Part shown: one piece after another, positions 1 through 12,367 of the stretch
Position numbering within the stretch: the first letter of the stretch is position 1
Layout: every line of letters begins with the position of its first letter
Source: Holacanthus passer
Lineage: Eukaryota > Chordata > Actinopteri > Pomacanthidae
Direction: 5' to 3'
NCBI GenBank assembly: GCA_025331565.1
Contig: JAFREQ010000120.1
Coordinates: forward strand, 558,001-622,000
DNA length: 64,000 nt
Position numbers and translations under genes: made by a program
Notes under the pieces: model-generated
What the model was told of the DNA's origin: nothing
The model's database searches: none
What the model saw: the letters and a program-made list of their open reading frames with translations, nothing else

Positions 1-1160
1 TGTATTCTTTGTGAGGTTTTCCTTCAAATAGTTTACTGGCTCAAAAAAGTGATGACAAAAGTATGTGGACAACCTCTTTCTTTACTGTTTGGGCTTGACG
101 CTGCAGGTTCAATGAAGCGAAATGTTAATGGCACCATATCAAGTCATATTTTAGATATTGTTGTGCTTCCAACTTTATGACAACAGTTTGTGTTCGTCCC
201 TTTCCCGTTTCAACGTGACAATGTGCACAAAGTCAAGTCCATAAGGAAATAGTTTTCCAAGACCTTGACTGGTGACAGAGACCTCTAACCCAAACCCTAT
301 TCGACACCATTGGGATGAACCGGAACTACAAACCCGACCTAATTGCCTAATTGCCCAACAACAGTGAGATATTCCACAATAACATATAGGTGTACTCTTT
401 GGGTGTCCACGTGCTTTTAGCCATGTAAGTTTAGTGTAGGTTTGCTACTCTCATGAAGCATAAAATGGCTTTTTCAGTTTTGCTTATCGTAGCTGTATTT
501 ACAGCTAATGGAAAAATGCACACAATGGCACTTTTTCTGTCTTTTATTACCTAAAGAACTCTTATCCCTGTTTCAACAGATATAAACAGGCATAAAATGG
601 AAATAGGAGCTCCACCCCACCCATGAAAAACAATTACCTTTCTCCCGACTGTTATTTCATTGATTTATACTAACTGCCTGTGTTACAGTATGTCCCACCC
701 AGACAGGAAGTATATCAAATTAAGGAAGCAAGCTGATCTCAAAATGCTGCCTCATGGGGGCGTTAAGGCTTCAAGCCTAAAAAAAATTACATTAAGAATC
801 ATTAATGCTGACAAAAGATGGCCATAATCTCAACGAGTAAAAACTGAGGAAGCAAATATTTCACATCATCAGAGCACTCTGCTTCTGAACAGCTGAGATG
901 TAGATGAAGAACCAATATCAGGCCTGTGTGTGATGCAGACACTGAAGCAGGATTGTTCACTGATCTTCACCTGTAGTGGTGCTGAACTACTGTGTTTTGG
1001 ATCCTAAGATCTCCAGCAGGTGACTTGGTGGTCCTGCCCAAACATTTGCGACAATCCTGCCTTCAGTCATTTATATTTCTCTTGTAAATCTGTTTTTCTA
1101 GAAGAGTTAACATTGTATTTTACATAAAAAATATTTAGAAAAAAAGATTCCTATGAGGAA

Positions 1161-1309
1161 TTTTCAGTTTCCAGTCTTTGAGCTAAGCTAAGCTAACCAT
1201 CTGCTGGTTTCATATTTAACTACCAGATATGACAGTGGTGTTCTCATCTAACTCTACCTGAAAGCAGATAAGCTTATTTCCCCCAAAATGTCAGACTACC
1301 CCTTTAACA
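1161..1309 (-). repeat. teleost interspersed repeat, copy 1 (minus)
   Basis: Read on the minus strand it runs from 'aaaggggtagtctgacattt' through 'gggaaataagctta' and 'gttagatgaga' to 'ttagcttagcttagc'. I recognise this as a very common short repeat of teleost introns. Related copies lie at 8825-9040 (minus) and 40594-40690 (plus). The family name is not known to me. Confidence 0.6.
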
Positions 1310-3069
1310 TTTTCTGCCCATTTTACTCTGTTTCAAGTCATTAAGAAAAAGAAGCCCTTGTGGAAAGTGTTCAGAAACACACAGTATGAGTAGCTGGGTA
1401 GTTGGAGTGAAATATAATTGACCACTTGCAAGCTTTGGAGCTTTCAAGTGTCATCATGTGAAGTGTGAAACTTCAGTCCTGTTATAACAGCTGGTTGTGT
1501 GTTGTGTGTTCAGAGGTCTAATCATATTTACAACTAAAGACAACTGGACCTGCTGTTTGGTTTTGAAGATATTAATAGGGGTTTATACAGCCCAAATTCA
1601 CAAATACAAGTCTGTACGTCAAATGCAACGCTCTATTTTTACACCTTCAACGTAACAACAAGCCTAAAGACAGAAAAGTTGTGTTTACACTGTTTTGATT
1701 TTAGCTCAGTCTGTGAAGAATCCAGGCAGATGGACACAAACACAACATCATGGCTTTTTAATTTACCTTTAACACTCTATAGTCAACACATGCTGCCCAT
1801 GTCTCTTCACCTGCTCTCTCCTCTGATTGGACAGACAAGCGCTTTTGTTCCTCTACAGCTCAAACGAGTGCAAACACAAGTACTGCTCTTATTTGTCATT
1901 TTAACCAAAGCTGGCAAAGACAGAGAGTCGAGTTTTGCATTTGTTTGTCACATAACAAGGTGCAGAGAGATCAAATCCAAATGTGTAGCCCCCCTCCCGT
2001 CATGTCACATCATTTACTGTGCACACAACAAGCTCAGCGTAACAAGAAACAACACAAGAGGTTTTTTAATGAGAGCAGAAGGTCTTGTTAGATTTTCCAA
2101 CATGAAAGCCAAATTGCCTTTTGTCAGAGTAAATGTCCTTCAACAAGAATACAGTGAATAAATGTGAACATGCAGAGCCTCCCTCTCTCAACCTGATCCT
2201 CATGTTTAAAACATATGCTGCTAATAAGCCCGGCATGTATTACATAACCAAAGCTAATGTAAATGAGGCGGGCTGGGACCCTCATGCAGACTGGCCCTTT
2301 GAAACAGTATACTCATCTTCTGTGAATGACAGTGTAACATGTTGCAGACTCGGGCAGAGTAATGACACATCTAGGTGGGAGGAAGTTGATGGGATGTGGG
2401 TTGAAAAATAAAGGACTGGATGTCATCTGTTCTCGTTTTATGAAGCCCAAAGTGATAATTTATTACACACGATAAGGTAGATAAACAGACCACCCACCAC
2501 CTGCGCCGCCTGCCTCTCTGAGCAGCGACCGGGTCTCATGATCTATAGTTTGCATTCAACTGTGACTCTTAACCTTTTCGGTTTACAACTCCCCAAAGGA
2601 AGCGATGTCTTCTTCTTATGGCCCCTCGCTGCAGCTGTTAAAATGCACAAGGGTGAACTTTGACAGCTCATGATGATTTTATGTTTTCGCTGTTTCGCTT
2701 GATTCATTGTCGGAAGGAGCCCAGAGGCTGCAAATAGTCATCTTCTCACAGGAGACAAAATATTTATCACGCAGACTAAAAACCCGGTGAGTAATGTGGA
2801 TGTGGGCGTCGTGGTGGCTCAGTGGGCTCAGGAAGGGACCACGTAGCTACAATAAGTGGTGGGAGAGGTACTTCAATGAACCTTTACTCTAGTGTTAAAA
2901 CTGCAGTGGAAACATACTCCATTACTGTTAAGTTTTACCAAAGTAAACATAAAGTAGTGTAAGTAAAACTACTACTACTAAAAATACAGCAGTATCAAAA
3001 GTAGCAGGTTGACATAGTGAAAAAGGACATTTTGCTGTTTGCTTGATTTTCATGTTTTTAGATCAGTTA

Positions 3070-3225
3070 AGGAAGGACACAAAGGATAGAAGGAAGGAAA
3101 AGGGGAAGTTAGGTATGAGGGAAGAAAAGAAGGAATGGAATAAAAAGTAAGGAGGACGCAAATTGCAAAAAATAAGAGGGGTAGTAAGGAAAAGATGGAA
3201 AGAAGAGAAAGTTAAAAAGAAAGAG
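3070..3225 (+). repeat. degenerate GGAA/GAAA polypurine tract
   Basis: About 155 bases almost free of pyrimidines on the plus strand, built from degenerate GGAA, GAAA and AAGG units. Looks like a decayed microsatellite. Confidence 0.7.
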
Positions 3226-4216
3226 GCTGATGATTTTTTTTGTTATCGATCAATCTATTTTCCAAAAGTTGCAGTGCAAGTTCAGTAGCAGGAATATGAG
3301 GAAATGGACCCAAAATGTAGACAAAGGGCAGATCTGGTGCAGTTCAATGAAATGCAATTCACACAAAAATCAAAAGACGGCCAGGCAAGTGTCAAAAACA
3401 GATGAGGCAGTCCAAACGAGCAAACAAATCAATACGAAACAGGCAGGGATCCAAAGTCTGAAAAAAGAGTTCCAGAAAAACTAAACAAAAACATAAGGGC
3501 AGGAAAAACACAGTGGCAGGAAGTAAAAGTGAACATGCCTTAGAGTAAAAGCTGTCAAAATAAAACAGGACATAACTGAACTAACAACTCAAACTATGAC
3601 ACAAAGTACAAGCTGGTGTATCTGACTTGCTTTTTGTGGTCGACTAGGAGAGCAAAACCCGAATATCTTCAATTTGCTAAACATGGAAGACTAAGAAAAC
3701 ATCCACGAATAGAAAAGCTGGAAACAGGTACTTTCTTTTTGCCATTTTTGCTTAAACACATCTAAATTTTTGAAATTGATATCAAGATTTAGTTGATCTC
3801 ATATTGAATGCAAAATCTAAATCTGCAAAGTAACAAGTCACCACATCTGTAGTTAAATGTAGTCGAGTCGAGTCAAGTCTGAACAGATGGAAGCACACAG
3901 GCTGCAGTACCACTAAACTGCACTTATGCTAAGTACAGTACTTCATTAAATGTACTCAGTTACTTTCAGTACTTGCATGTACTCAGTTACTGCAGTCTAC
4001 GATGTCCTAAGTTTTAAACTTCCCCAGGATCTTTAGTCCTTTCTTCTGTTTTTTCTCAAAAACTAAAAAGCAAAAACTAAAGTAAAGATATGTCACAAAC
4101 AACATGTAATTCATCCATTACAATCATACAGCAGCGAACACCCTGAGGAAGATGCAAGAACACCACTTACTCTCACAGCAGGCGTCACATTTCTAACTGC
4201 TGATCTATGTGAACAG

Positions 4217-4383
4217 TGTGAAGAAGCTGCTGACAGACGCCCTGAACAAGAACCAGTACCTGAGGAGGCTGGAGCTGCAGCAGATCAAAGACATGGTGGA
4301 GTGTATGTACGAGCGCACCTACCAGCAGGGCGAGTACGTCATCAAGCAGGGGGAACCTGGCAACCATCTGTTTGTCCTGGCAG
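4217..4383 (+). CDS. prkg2: prkg2 exon: start of cGMP-binding domain A
   Basis: First prkg2 exon in the window, residues 1-55 (VKKLLTDALNKN ... GNHLFVLA). Acceptor is gaacag before T217 of line 4201, with a weak pyrimidine tract; donor is GTAGGT at 4384. The first base completes a codon from an exon outside the window. Holds the N-terminal helix and the first strands of domain A (GEYVIKQGEPGNHLF). Confidence 0.93.
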
Positions 4384-7300
4384 GTAGGTGCAACCCTGTT
4401 TGATCATCTTCAGCTTAATGAGGGAAAAAAATTAGGAAATGAGTTTTTCTGTCCACTTCCTGCATTGGCTGATACACCCCAGATCACTGAAGAGCTTTCT
4501 GGCAGAAAGCCCTTTCTGTCAGGCAGTGTTTTTTTCAAAAGCATTATCACCATAAATTATATAATAAATTATATATATATAACTAATATAATATCATAAT
4601 GTGCATGCTGGTTTATTGACTATGGCTTCCATATCCTCCCGTTAGCATCGTTAGCACAGCTGGCTAATTAGCTAGTTAACAAATTAAGCTAACATGCCAG
4701 GTATGGTGAGTGCAGACACCGATATAAACTCATTAGTGCTAACCGCTAACATATAAATAAAACGGTACTAGAAATTTTTGTCACTGAAAAAACTGGAGCA
4801 CAGACTTCTTGAACGATCTTGGACAACTATCCAAAAGGGACAAACACCACAAACAAGGCAGAGAGATCAAGTTCATAACTTTAAGCCTTGATATATTTTA
4901 ATGAGTGTGTGGTGTATATATATGTTTTTTTGCACCAGGCTGTAAACATGTTTATTTCTTGCTGTGCTTTTTTATTTTGTCTTGTCCTGTGTCAGATGTC
5001 CCAGTTTATAATACTTAGTCACCCTCTTCTGTTTTTTTAGTTGACTAAAAGTTTGGGCATTTTATCAAACCAATGAAATGAAACCAATGAAAAATGTTGA
5101 TATTTTTTTCATTTAGTCATCAGATTATACTGAATATTTCAATCAATCTAGTTGAGTCAAAACCAATTTAGTCAAACTTTTTTCATGTGAGATTGTATTT
5201 TATCGTTACCTGACCTTTACCTACCTACACTTTATTCTCATCTTCTTTTGTCAACTATATTGCTATCATGCTATATTGCATGATATCGTCATAGTTAGTG
5301 TTTAATGACATTGGTGCCGTCTTGTCATCATTTCATCTTAGTAATGGAAAAAAAGGTTCATTGACAAACACACAATCATAGTTTCCGTAATGAACTCAAC
5401 ACTTTGTGCCCTCCTTTCCTACAATGGTATAATGGCAACCTACTCCTAATATTCACAAAACATCAGTGGCTGGAAACCTGCATAAATTCACATTTTCTTT
5501 TGCCAATTTTCAGAAAATTCAGTAAAAATGTGTGCCACATTTGAATGAAGGCCCAGTGCCCAGATTGAATCCGAGAGCCTGCTCACAATATTCTCAGTCT
5601 TGTTTCCAATAAAGAGAAATCTGTTTCACTCTGAAGTCACATGTAAAGAGACACTGTGGTGCTAAAAAATAGAAGCAAGAGAGTTGGGAGCTGAAGAAGC
5701 TGTGATGTAGGTGTGTAGAAATGTAAAGTGGAGAAATCTATTGAGGCACAAATTGTCTGATGTTGTTACAGTGTCATAAATGGTCTCTCCATCTCAATCA
5801 AAGTAAGAATATCTTTCAATGTGGTGGAAAATGTACAAACCCAAATCTCATGTCACATCCTGAGGTCATGAATTTGGCCTGTAATGACATCACTGTTGTC
5901 ATGCCGAGGTTGGATTTGTCCTATAAATCCAAGACATTACAGTGGGTGGGATGTGGATGAAAATCTATGACCTGGTGTAAATGACAAGGCAGATGTAGAG
6001 CAGTTCATAAACAGCTTAAATTACTTTGCCAAATTTATATTCAGTTTTGTCTATCACTTCTAAATGATTGCAGGTATAAACTCATCGTATGATTTGTGTT
6101 GACATAGAAGTACTTTTTGTTGCGGCATTCTTATTAAACACCGGTATGTGATTTTGACGATTTGCTCCTCTTGTTCCCAATAATCCAAAGAAAGAGAGAA
6201 AAATGTGGACCAACCTGAGGATTTATTTTTTGTTTCTTTGTTCATATGTATCCTTCCCAATCTGTGTATTATCTTACATCTGACTACATTTTAAGTGACC
6301 AATTATTGAGTTCAAATTGTGCCAACTGCACTGTTAGAGAGCCTGGAATTAAGAGAAAAAAATATCTGAATTTGGCATGAAAATCAGAGTCACCTGCTAC
6401 ACCTGCATGAGATGCTTTTATGACTATTTTGGTTTGTTTATATGATCCCAAACTTGCTGGCTACTGTACAGCCTCCCTGACCAGCAGCCAATCAAATCAA
6501 AGTGAAGCAGCAGCTCTGCATCTTGATTGGTTCCACTGTTCTACACAGATTAATGGCATCTAAACTTTTGCAAACCAGTTTGAAAGGTTCACTGGTGCAA
6601 TGTTATTCTATGAAAAATCTAGATTATTTTGGCCAGTGAAATTATTCTTGGCAGGTGAAGATGGCATAAAAGGAAAAAGTTAATTCTGGGCACTAGTGTA
6701 TCCATATATAGTAACTTAGACACAGTGTGTTATGAAGGGCATGAAATTAAAATGAACCACAATCTACTCTATGTTTATTTTTTAAATTTAATTTAGTTTT
6801 TCTCAATTTACATATTGTTTTTCACCTATGTACTAACTTATTCATTTACTTATTAACATACTTCTGTACTGTAATAAATTAATTGGTTGGTTGGCAGTTT
6901 TTGATTGATTGCTTGGTTTGGTTGATAAAGGGAACTTAGCTAACTTTTTCATCTATAGTAACTGATACGTCCCAAACGTCTTGCAACTCTCTGAAAGTAG
7001 TTCAGTATAAGTTTTTCAGATGACCACATGGCCTCTAAACAATGGTTGGTCATCTGTCACTGTGTGATTTGTGGTGAAATGATCTGTTCACAGACCAAAT
7101 GTCCTGGTATTCATTCTGCTGTCTGGTGTTACAGTGATTTCTCACCCTGACAGGAAAATTCCCGAGTCACAGTAACAGATGTAGTCCTGACACACTATTT
7201 TCCAGTATGACCAAACCTATTCATAATAAAATGACTGTGCAAGGATTAATTTTTAAGACAAATAATAAAACAGAATCTTGACTGTCGTGTTACTGTGAAA

Positions 7301-10300
7301 AGGAACGATGAATCAGGGAACACGTCTTACCACCAAAACTGAATCCAACACAGCTTTTGCTTTTGTGATGTTGAGTAGTTGCTAAGGTATTAAAACTGCT
7401 CGTGATTAATGAGTATTCACTAATGAAAGCCCTTGAAATAATCACAGACATCAGGAGCCAGTGATTGTAATCTAATTAATGAAGTCTTTAATTTGAGTCA
7501 TAATTTGTGTGGCAAATGATTTCATTACAGGGTCACTGATGGACCAAGAGCCTAAAAATACATGTTCTATCTTACATTGTGTGAAGAGGAGGTGCAGATG
7601 GTAGGAAGGAAGAAAGGATGAAGGGACAGGGGTATTTTGTTGATTCTTATATAAAGGATTTAGCAATTTAGAAGAGATATTTTTTAAAGCTGGTCACATA
7701 AATCTTGGCAGGGTTGTGCAGAGGAGGAATTATTATTATATATTATGTTATTCTTATTTGTGATACATCCCACAATTAATGTTGTAAAATCACAGGAAAT
7801 GAAACCTGCAGGTCTGTATCTACCTATTTCCTCTGAGTTGCTCTAACAGATACAATACACCTGCTTGTTTGTAGGCATTTTTATGGGCTCTATCCAAAAA
7901 GTACCAGGTGGTGAAATCATGAAAAGCACAAGAAGAATTTTGTGATGTTTCAGCTAAAGGAAGCTGATGAGTAACCTGTCCTCTTGTCCAGTGTTAAATG
8001 AATTGAATGAAACTTAAATGTCATTCGACCCTGGCTGGAGCACGTGTCTGTCTCCTTTGTCTTTTCATCTGTGTCCTGAATGTGGGTTTAAAAAAACTAT
8101 TGATTGTCCTTGTTTCATATTTCCAGATGGGAAGCTGGATGTGTTTCAACACAACAAACTGCTCACGTCGATAACGGTGTGGACCACGTTTGGAGAATTA
8201 GCCATTCTGTACAACTGCACACGGACTGCATCAGTGCGAGGTAAAGATTTTTGCATGCAGAAAGACTACCTCAGGACTCAACTTCTCCTGGTCACGTTAC
8301 ATTTTAATTCATGATAACTGATGATGACACACTGACTGCTGCAGGGACTCAATCTGTGACCTTGTGGCTGACATGATCAAACATCACGTATCAAAAGTCC
8401 AATGCCGCGTCCCATTACTTCCCTTTGCTGTCGCCCCTCCCTTCTCAGACTCTGCACTCACATGAGGTGTAGTGGTGTCCTGATTTAGCACTTGATGAAG
8501 TTAGGTTCTCCACACATAATCAGCCGTATGAGCTGTGCACAAGGATGATATCAAGTTGTATTAGGTAGCAGAAAAGTGCTGGGGAAATATAAAAGACAAA
8601 ACAAAGATCTTTGTCAATTATGTATTCTGATTTAAAAGAAGGCACTGGCAATCGTCCAGAAGAAGGCAGTCCAGAACCTCAACAGGGAGCGATGACTTCC
8701 TTGAGTCTCCGCACAGACATGCTGAGTGGACAGATAAACTGTTGTTTGTCAAGAAATACTTTGACCACACAACTTCTCCTTAAAGTACAAATTCTGTCAC
8801 ATTTCTGTCTTTGTACATATTAAAGGAAACTATACGCGATGTGATAATTAGCGAACGTCAGAGGTTCTGATGGGTGTATTTTTGAACTGTGGACTAACTG
8901 TTTTCCCCTTTTTTCAGTATTTATGCTCAGCTTGGCTAAACACACTTGACTCTTGCTCCATACAGCAGTCATCCAACTCTCAGCAACAGAAAGCAAACAG
9001 GTGTTTTTCTCAAACTGTTGAACTGCTACTTTAAGGTTTGGACAGCATCTCATTGGCTGCACTTTGAAACGTCACTGGCAAATATCTGTTGAAAGATCTA
9101 AAGATCTAAAGCTGAAAGACTGAACCTTGAGGGCAGTGGCAAAGTGTAAAATCTGAAGTTCAGTGTCTTCGCTCAATCGAAAGAAAAGCCGCAGCGCATG
9201 CAGCACAAAGCAAATCTCCTGCTGATCATATGTTTGGAGCTTTAACAGGATTTTTACCTCATCTTTGTTTTAGGGCTGCCCATAACCCTTTCAAGTAACT
9301 CAAAATGCTGCACTCGCAACTCCTATTTAGAAAACAGGAGCAAGAACTCGCAAAATTAAATTGAAATAGAAATTTTTGTTATGAGCCATAATGACCACTG
9401 AAATTTAGTTTCCCATCCTGTCCAGTAGTCTTTAATATCACAGTCTCTTACATCCCCCCAACACCCTCCTGAAAGTAATCTGACACTTCTATGACCTTCA
9501 TCTGAGTTGCAGTGACTTCTTAAAGCCGAGAATTGCCTGATAGCGAGAGCAGCAGAGTCAGATAGGTCATTAGACTGAAGTAAACAAGCTTTTGCATGGG
9601 TGTGTTGACAAAGGCTTTACATGATATCCACAGCTTTGCATTCTGATTGGCTTTCACCTCCTTGGCATTTGGAAAGCACATACCATGTACTATGTGAGTG
9701 CTCTTTGTCCAAGTTTGTATATTTAACCAAGTAATTGACTGGTGGCCCTTGGGGGAGGGACACCGAGCTGACCTCAATATTCAGGGTGAACTGGAAAAAC
9801 CGTGACAGTTTGACAAGTCTCTCTGAGCGGCTTTTACATGATAACAGATGAAGTGGATAAAGGGGAGCTCATTCTTTGCTACCGGTTCAAGTCAAACTTT
9901 CACATCTACTTCCTCCTTGTACCAACAGATGCTTCTCTCAGAGTTTCTGTAGATTTTATGTGACACACCAACAAGATAGAGGAGAGAGTTTTTCCTCACC
10001 TCCTTTGTCCATCTGACAAAACAAAACAATATGTAATTACCTTGCAGCGATAGAGTTTTAGGCTTAATTAAACTAGAAAATGGGAAGAAAGATAAGGGAG
10101 GAGAAAAGAAAATGTTCTTTGTCACTCACCATTCCATCATGGTTATCAGTCTACAGGTTTTCTTCTGCTATTGAAAACAGCTGGAGCTCCTTTAATATTT
10201 ACTAATTAGGTTAACTAGTAAAGGTCAGAACCTGGACCGTGTCCCACTTTCTGATGTGCTGTTGCTTTTTCAGCGGTTAGCAAAGTGAGGACGTGGGCTT

Positions 10301-12312
10301 TGGACCGAGAGGTGTTTCAGAACATCATGAGGAGGACGGCCGAGACGCGACATGAACAGTACCGCAACTTCCTCCGAAGGTTAGCCCCGAGCTGCGGCCG
10401 ATAAGCATCACCTTACTCTTATGATTGTTGTCAGAGATAACATATAACAAATTTTGTTCTCTCTATAAGAAAGTATTGGCCAAGATAGAGGTGAAAGATG
10501 GACATTGTATTTCCCTCATTTGATGTATGATTTCAGTGGACTCCTGCCAGACAATTAGGAAGCACTTCACATCTACATCAAACTATCTAATGGTTATGGT
10601 ACAAAATGGCCACCAGTTGGGAGCCAATACAAGTAATATCAGGTTCGTTTAGTCAATAAGTCAGTTCATCTGTTCATCACGGTCTGTTTGACTGGTAATA
10701 CATAGTTAAATAGAATTGTTTCGCCAAATAGCCCAAAACAGAAAATAGTCCAAGTCAATGGGATCTGTGGGTACTGTTGGGCACAATAACAAAATTAAGG
10801 AGTTTATGTTAAAGTTTGTAGTTAATTTTGGATACATTTAAATTAATACACTATTGACCCATGGATAAACAAGGTAGTTTTTCTTACCATGGGAAAAAGA
10901 CAGTTATACAGACAGTACATTTAAAGCTGCATTAAACAATTGTAGACCACTAGGGGGCAGAAAGATTCAAAAACAAATGCATAGCTACAGATCCTTGATA
11001 CATCATTGGTGGTCTAATTTGTTAGCAATCAGTCGCATACATATAGCAGACACAGGGCAACATAGGATCGCACTGGAGTTTTGTCTCCAGCTCTAGTATT
11101 TACTTTACATTTTAGCCCTGATCTAATTTAGTTTGGATGGAAAATATGTCAATCTTTAACTGCTAGATGTCCAACTTCACAAGCAGCCTGCAAAGAGCTG
11201 TAGATGTAGTTGAGCAGCAGATGCAGGATTGAGAGGACAGTCCAAATTATATAAAAGCATTACAAATATGTGAACTCTAAAGACAGATGACATCAAGTTT
11301 AGATCATGTAATTTGTCAGATAAATTGTCCTGTTGAATTACCTGATTACTGTGACACAGGAATTGTGGTTCTACATGAAAGCTCCCTGGCAGCATGTGTA
11401 TAGTAATTTGTATTATAATGTACAGGAATTAGTGTTCATCATGTGTGTTTTGCCTTTTCTGTCAGTGTTTCACTCTTGGCCAATCTACCAGAAGACAAGC
11501 TAAGCAAAATAGTGGACTGCCTCGAGGTGGTAAGTTATTCTGTCAAACTATCTGTATTTCTGCTGGAGAGACAATTAGACTTTTCATTGTGTTGCCTCAG
11601 TGTTGCACAACCCTCTGGCAGCTCGTGGGAGCCCCAGTGTTGCAGATAGCTGCTGTCAAAATATCATTACCATTTGGCCATATACCATTACTGCGTGTCA
11701 GCATATTCTTTCTACCTCCAGTCGGCAAGACCTCACAAATTACCTTGTTGATGAACAGAGCTGATATTATTCCTGTCATCGCTGGGCGCTGTATATTGTT
11801 ACCATAATTACTTGACCAAGGCCCCAGAAAGTGTTTATTCAAATGGGGGACGAGTGATTTCTTAAAGATGTGCGAGTGACAGGCCTTTGGTGTGAGAACA
11901 TACAAGTGTGTAAGTGAACGTGTGCGTAAGTGTGTGTGTGTTGAAACATGCAGGAGAACGGCTCACTCCACTTCTCCATGAGCATTGTATTTCAACGGTG
12001 AAGGAGAAAACGGAGCGGAGCTCGTCAGCTTCGGGTCAGAAACAGCCGCTCTCAGCGTCTTTTCACAGTGAAAACTTCAAGGACGTTCCTCGCAATCGTC
12101 GGCCGTCCCACTGCTTTCCACTATGGGAGAATTGCCTTATTCAGTCATTTCTGATGGAGCTGACTCCGTTGCCTCTCGGGGGGCGGCTGTAACTTAATAG
12201 TGGCACAGATGTTCATCGAGAATCCGCCAGATAATATTGAAGCTTCTTGTCAAACAGTGGGGGAATGGAATTTGGTGTGTTCTGGTGTGTGTGTGTTTTT
12301 GCCTGTATAGTA

Positions 12313-12367
<55 letters not shown>

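Larger units (their letters stand above)
1..4216. other. prkg2 intron upstream of the first visible exon
   Basis: No exon of the missing PRKG2 N-terminus is recognisable here on either strand. The longest open frame (1679-2161, plus) resembles no protein I know. The stretch holds an interspersed repeat copy at 1161-1309, a polypurine microsatellite at 3070-3225 and a repeated 'atgtactcagttact' motif near 3955 and 3981. The rest is AT-rich DNA without visible structure. Confidence 0.6.

Noticed and set aside
2805..2870. Possible SINE head ('cgtggtggctcagtggg')
   Set aside because: Only a short tRNA-like word; no B-box and no tail could be identified.
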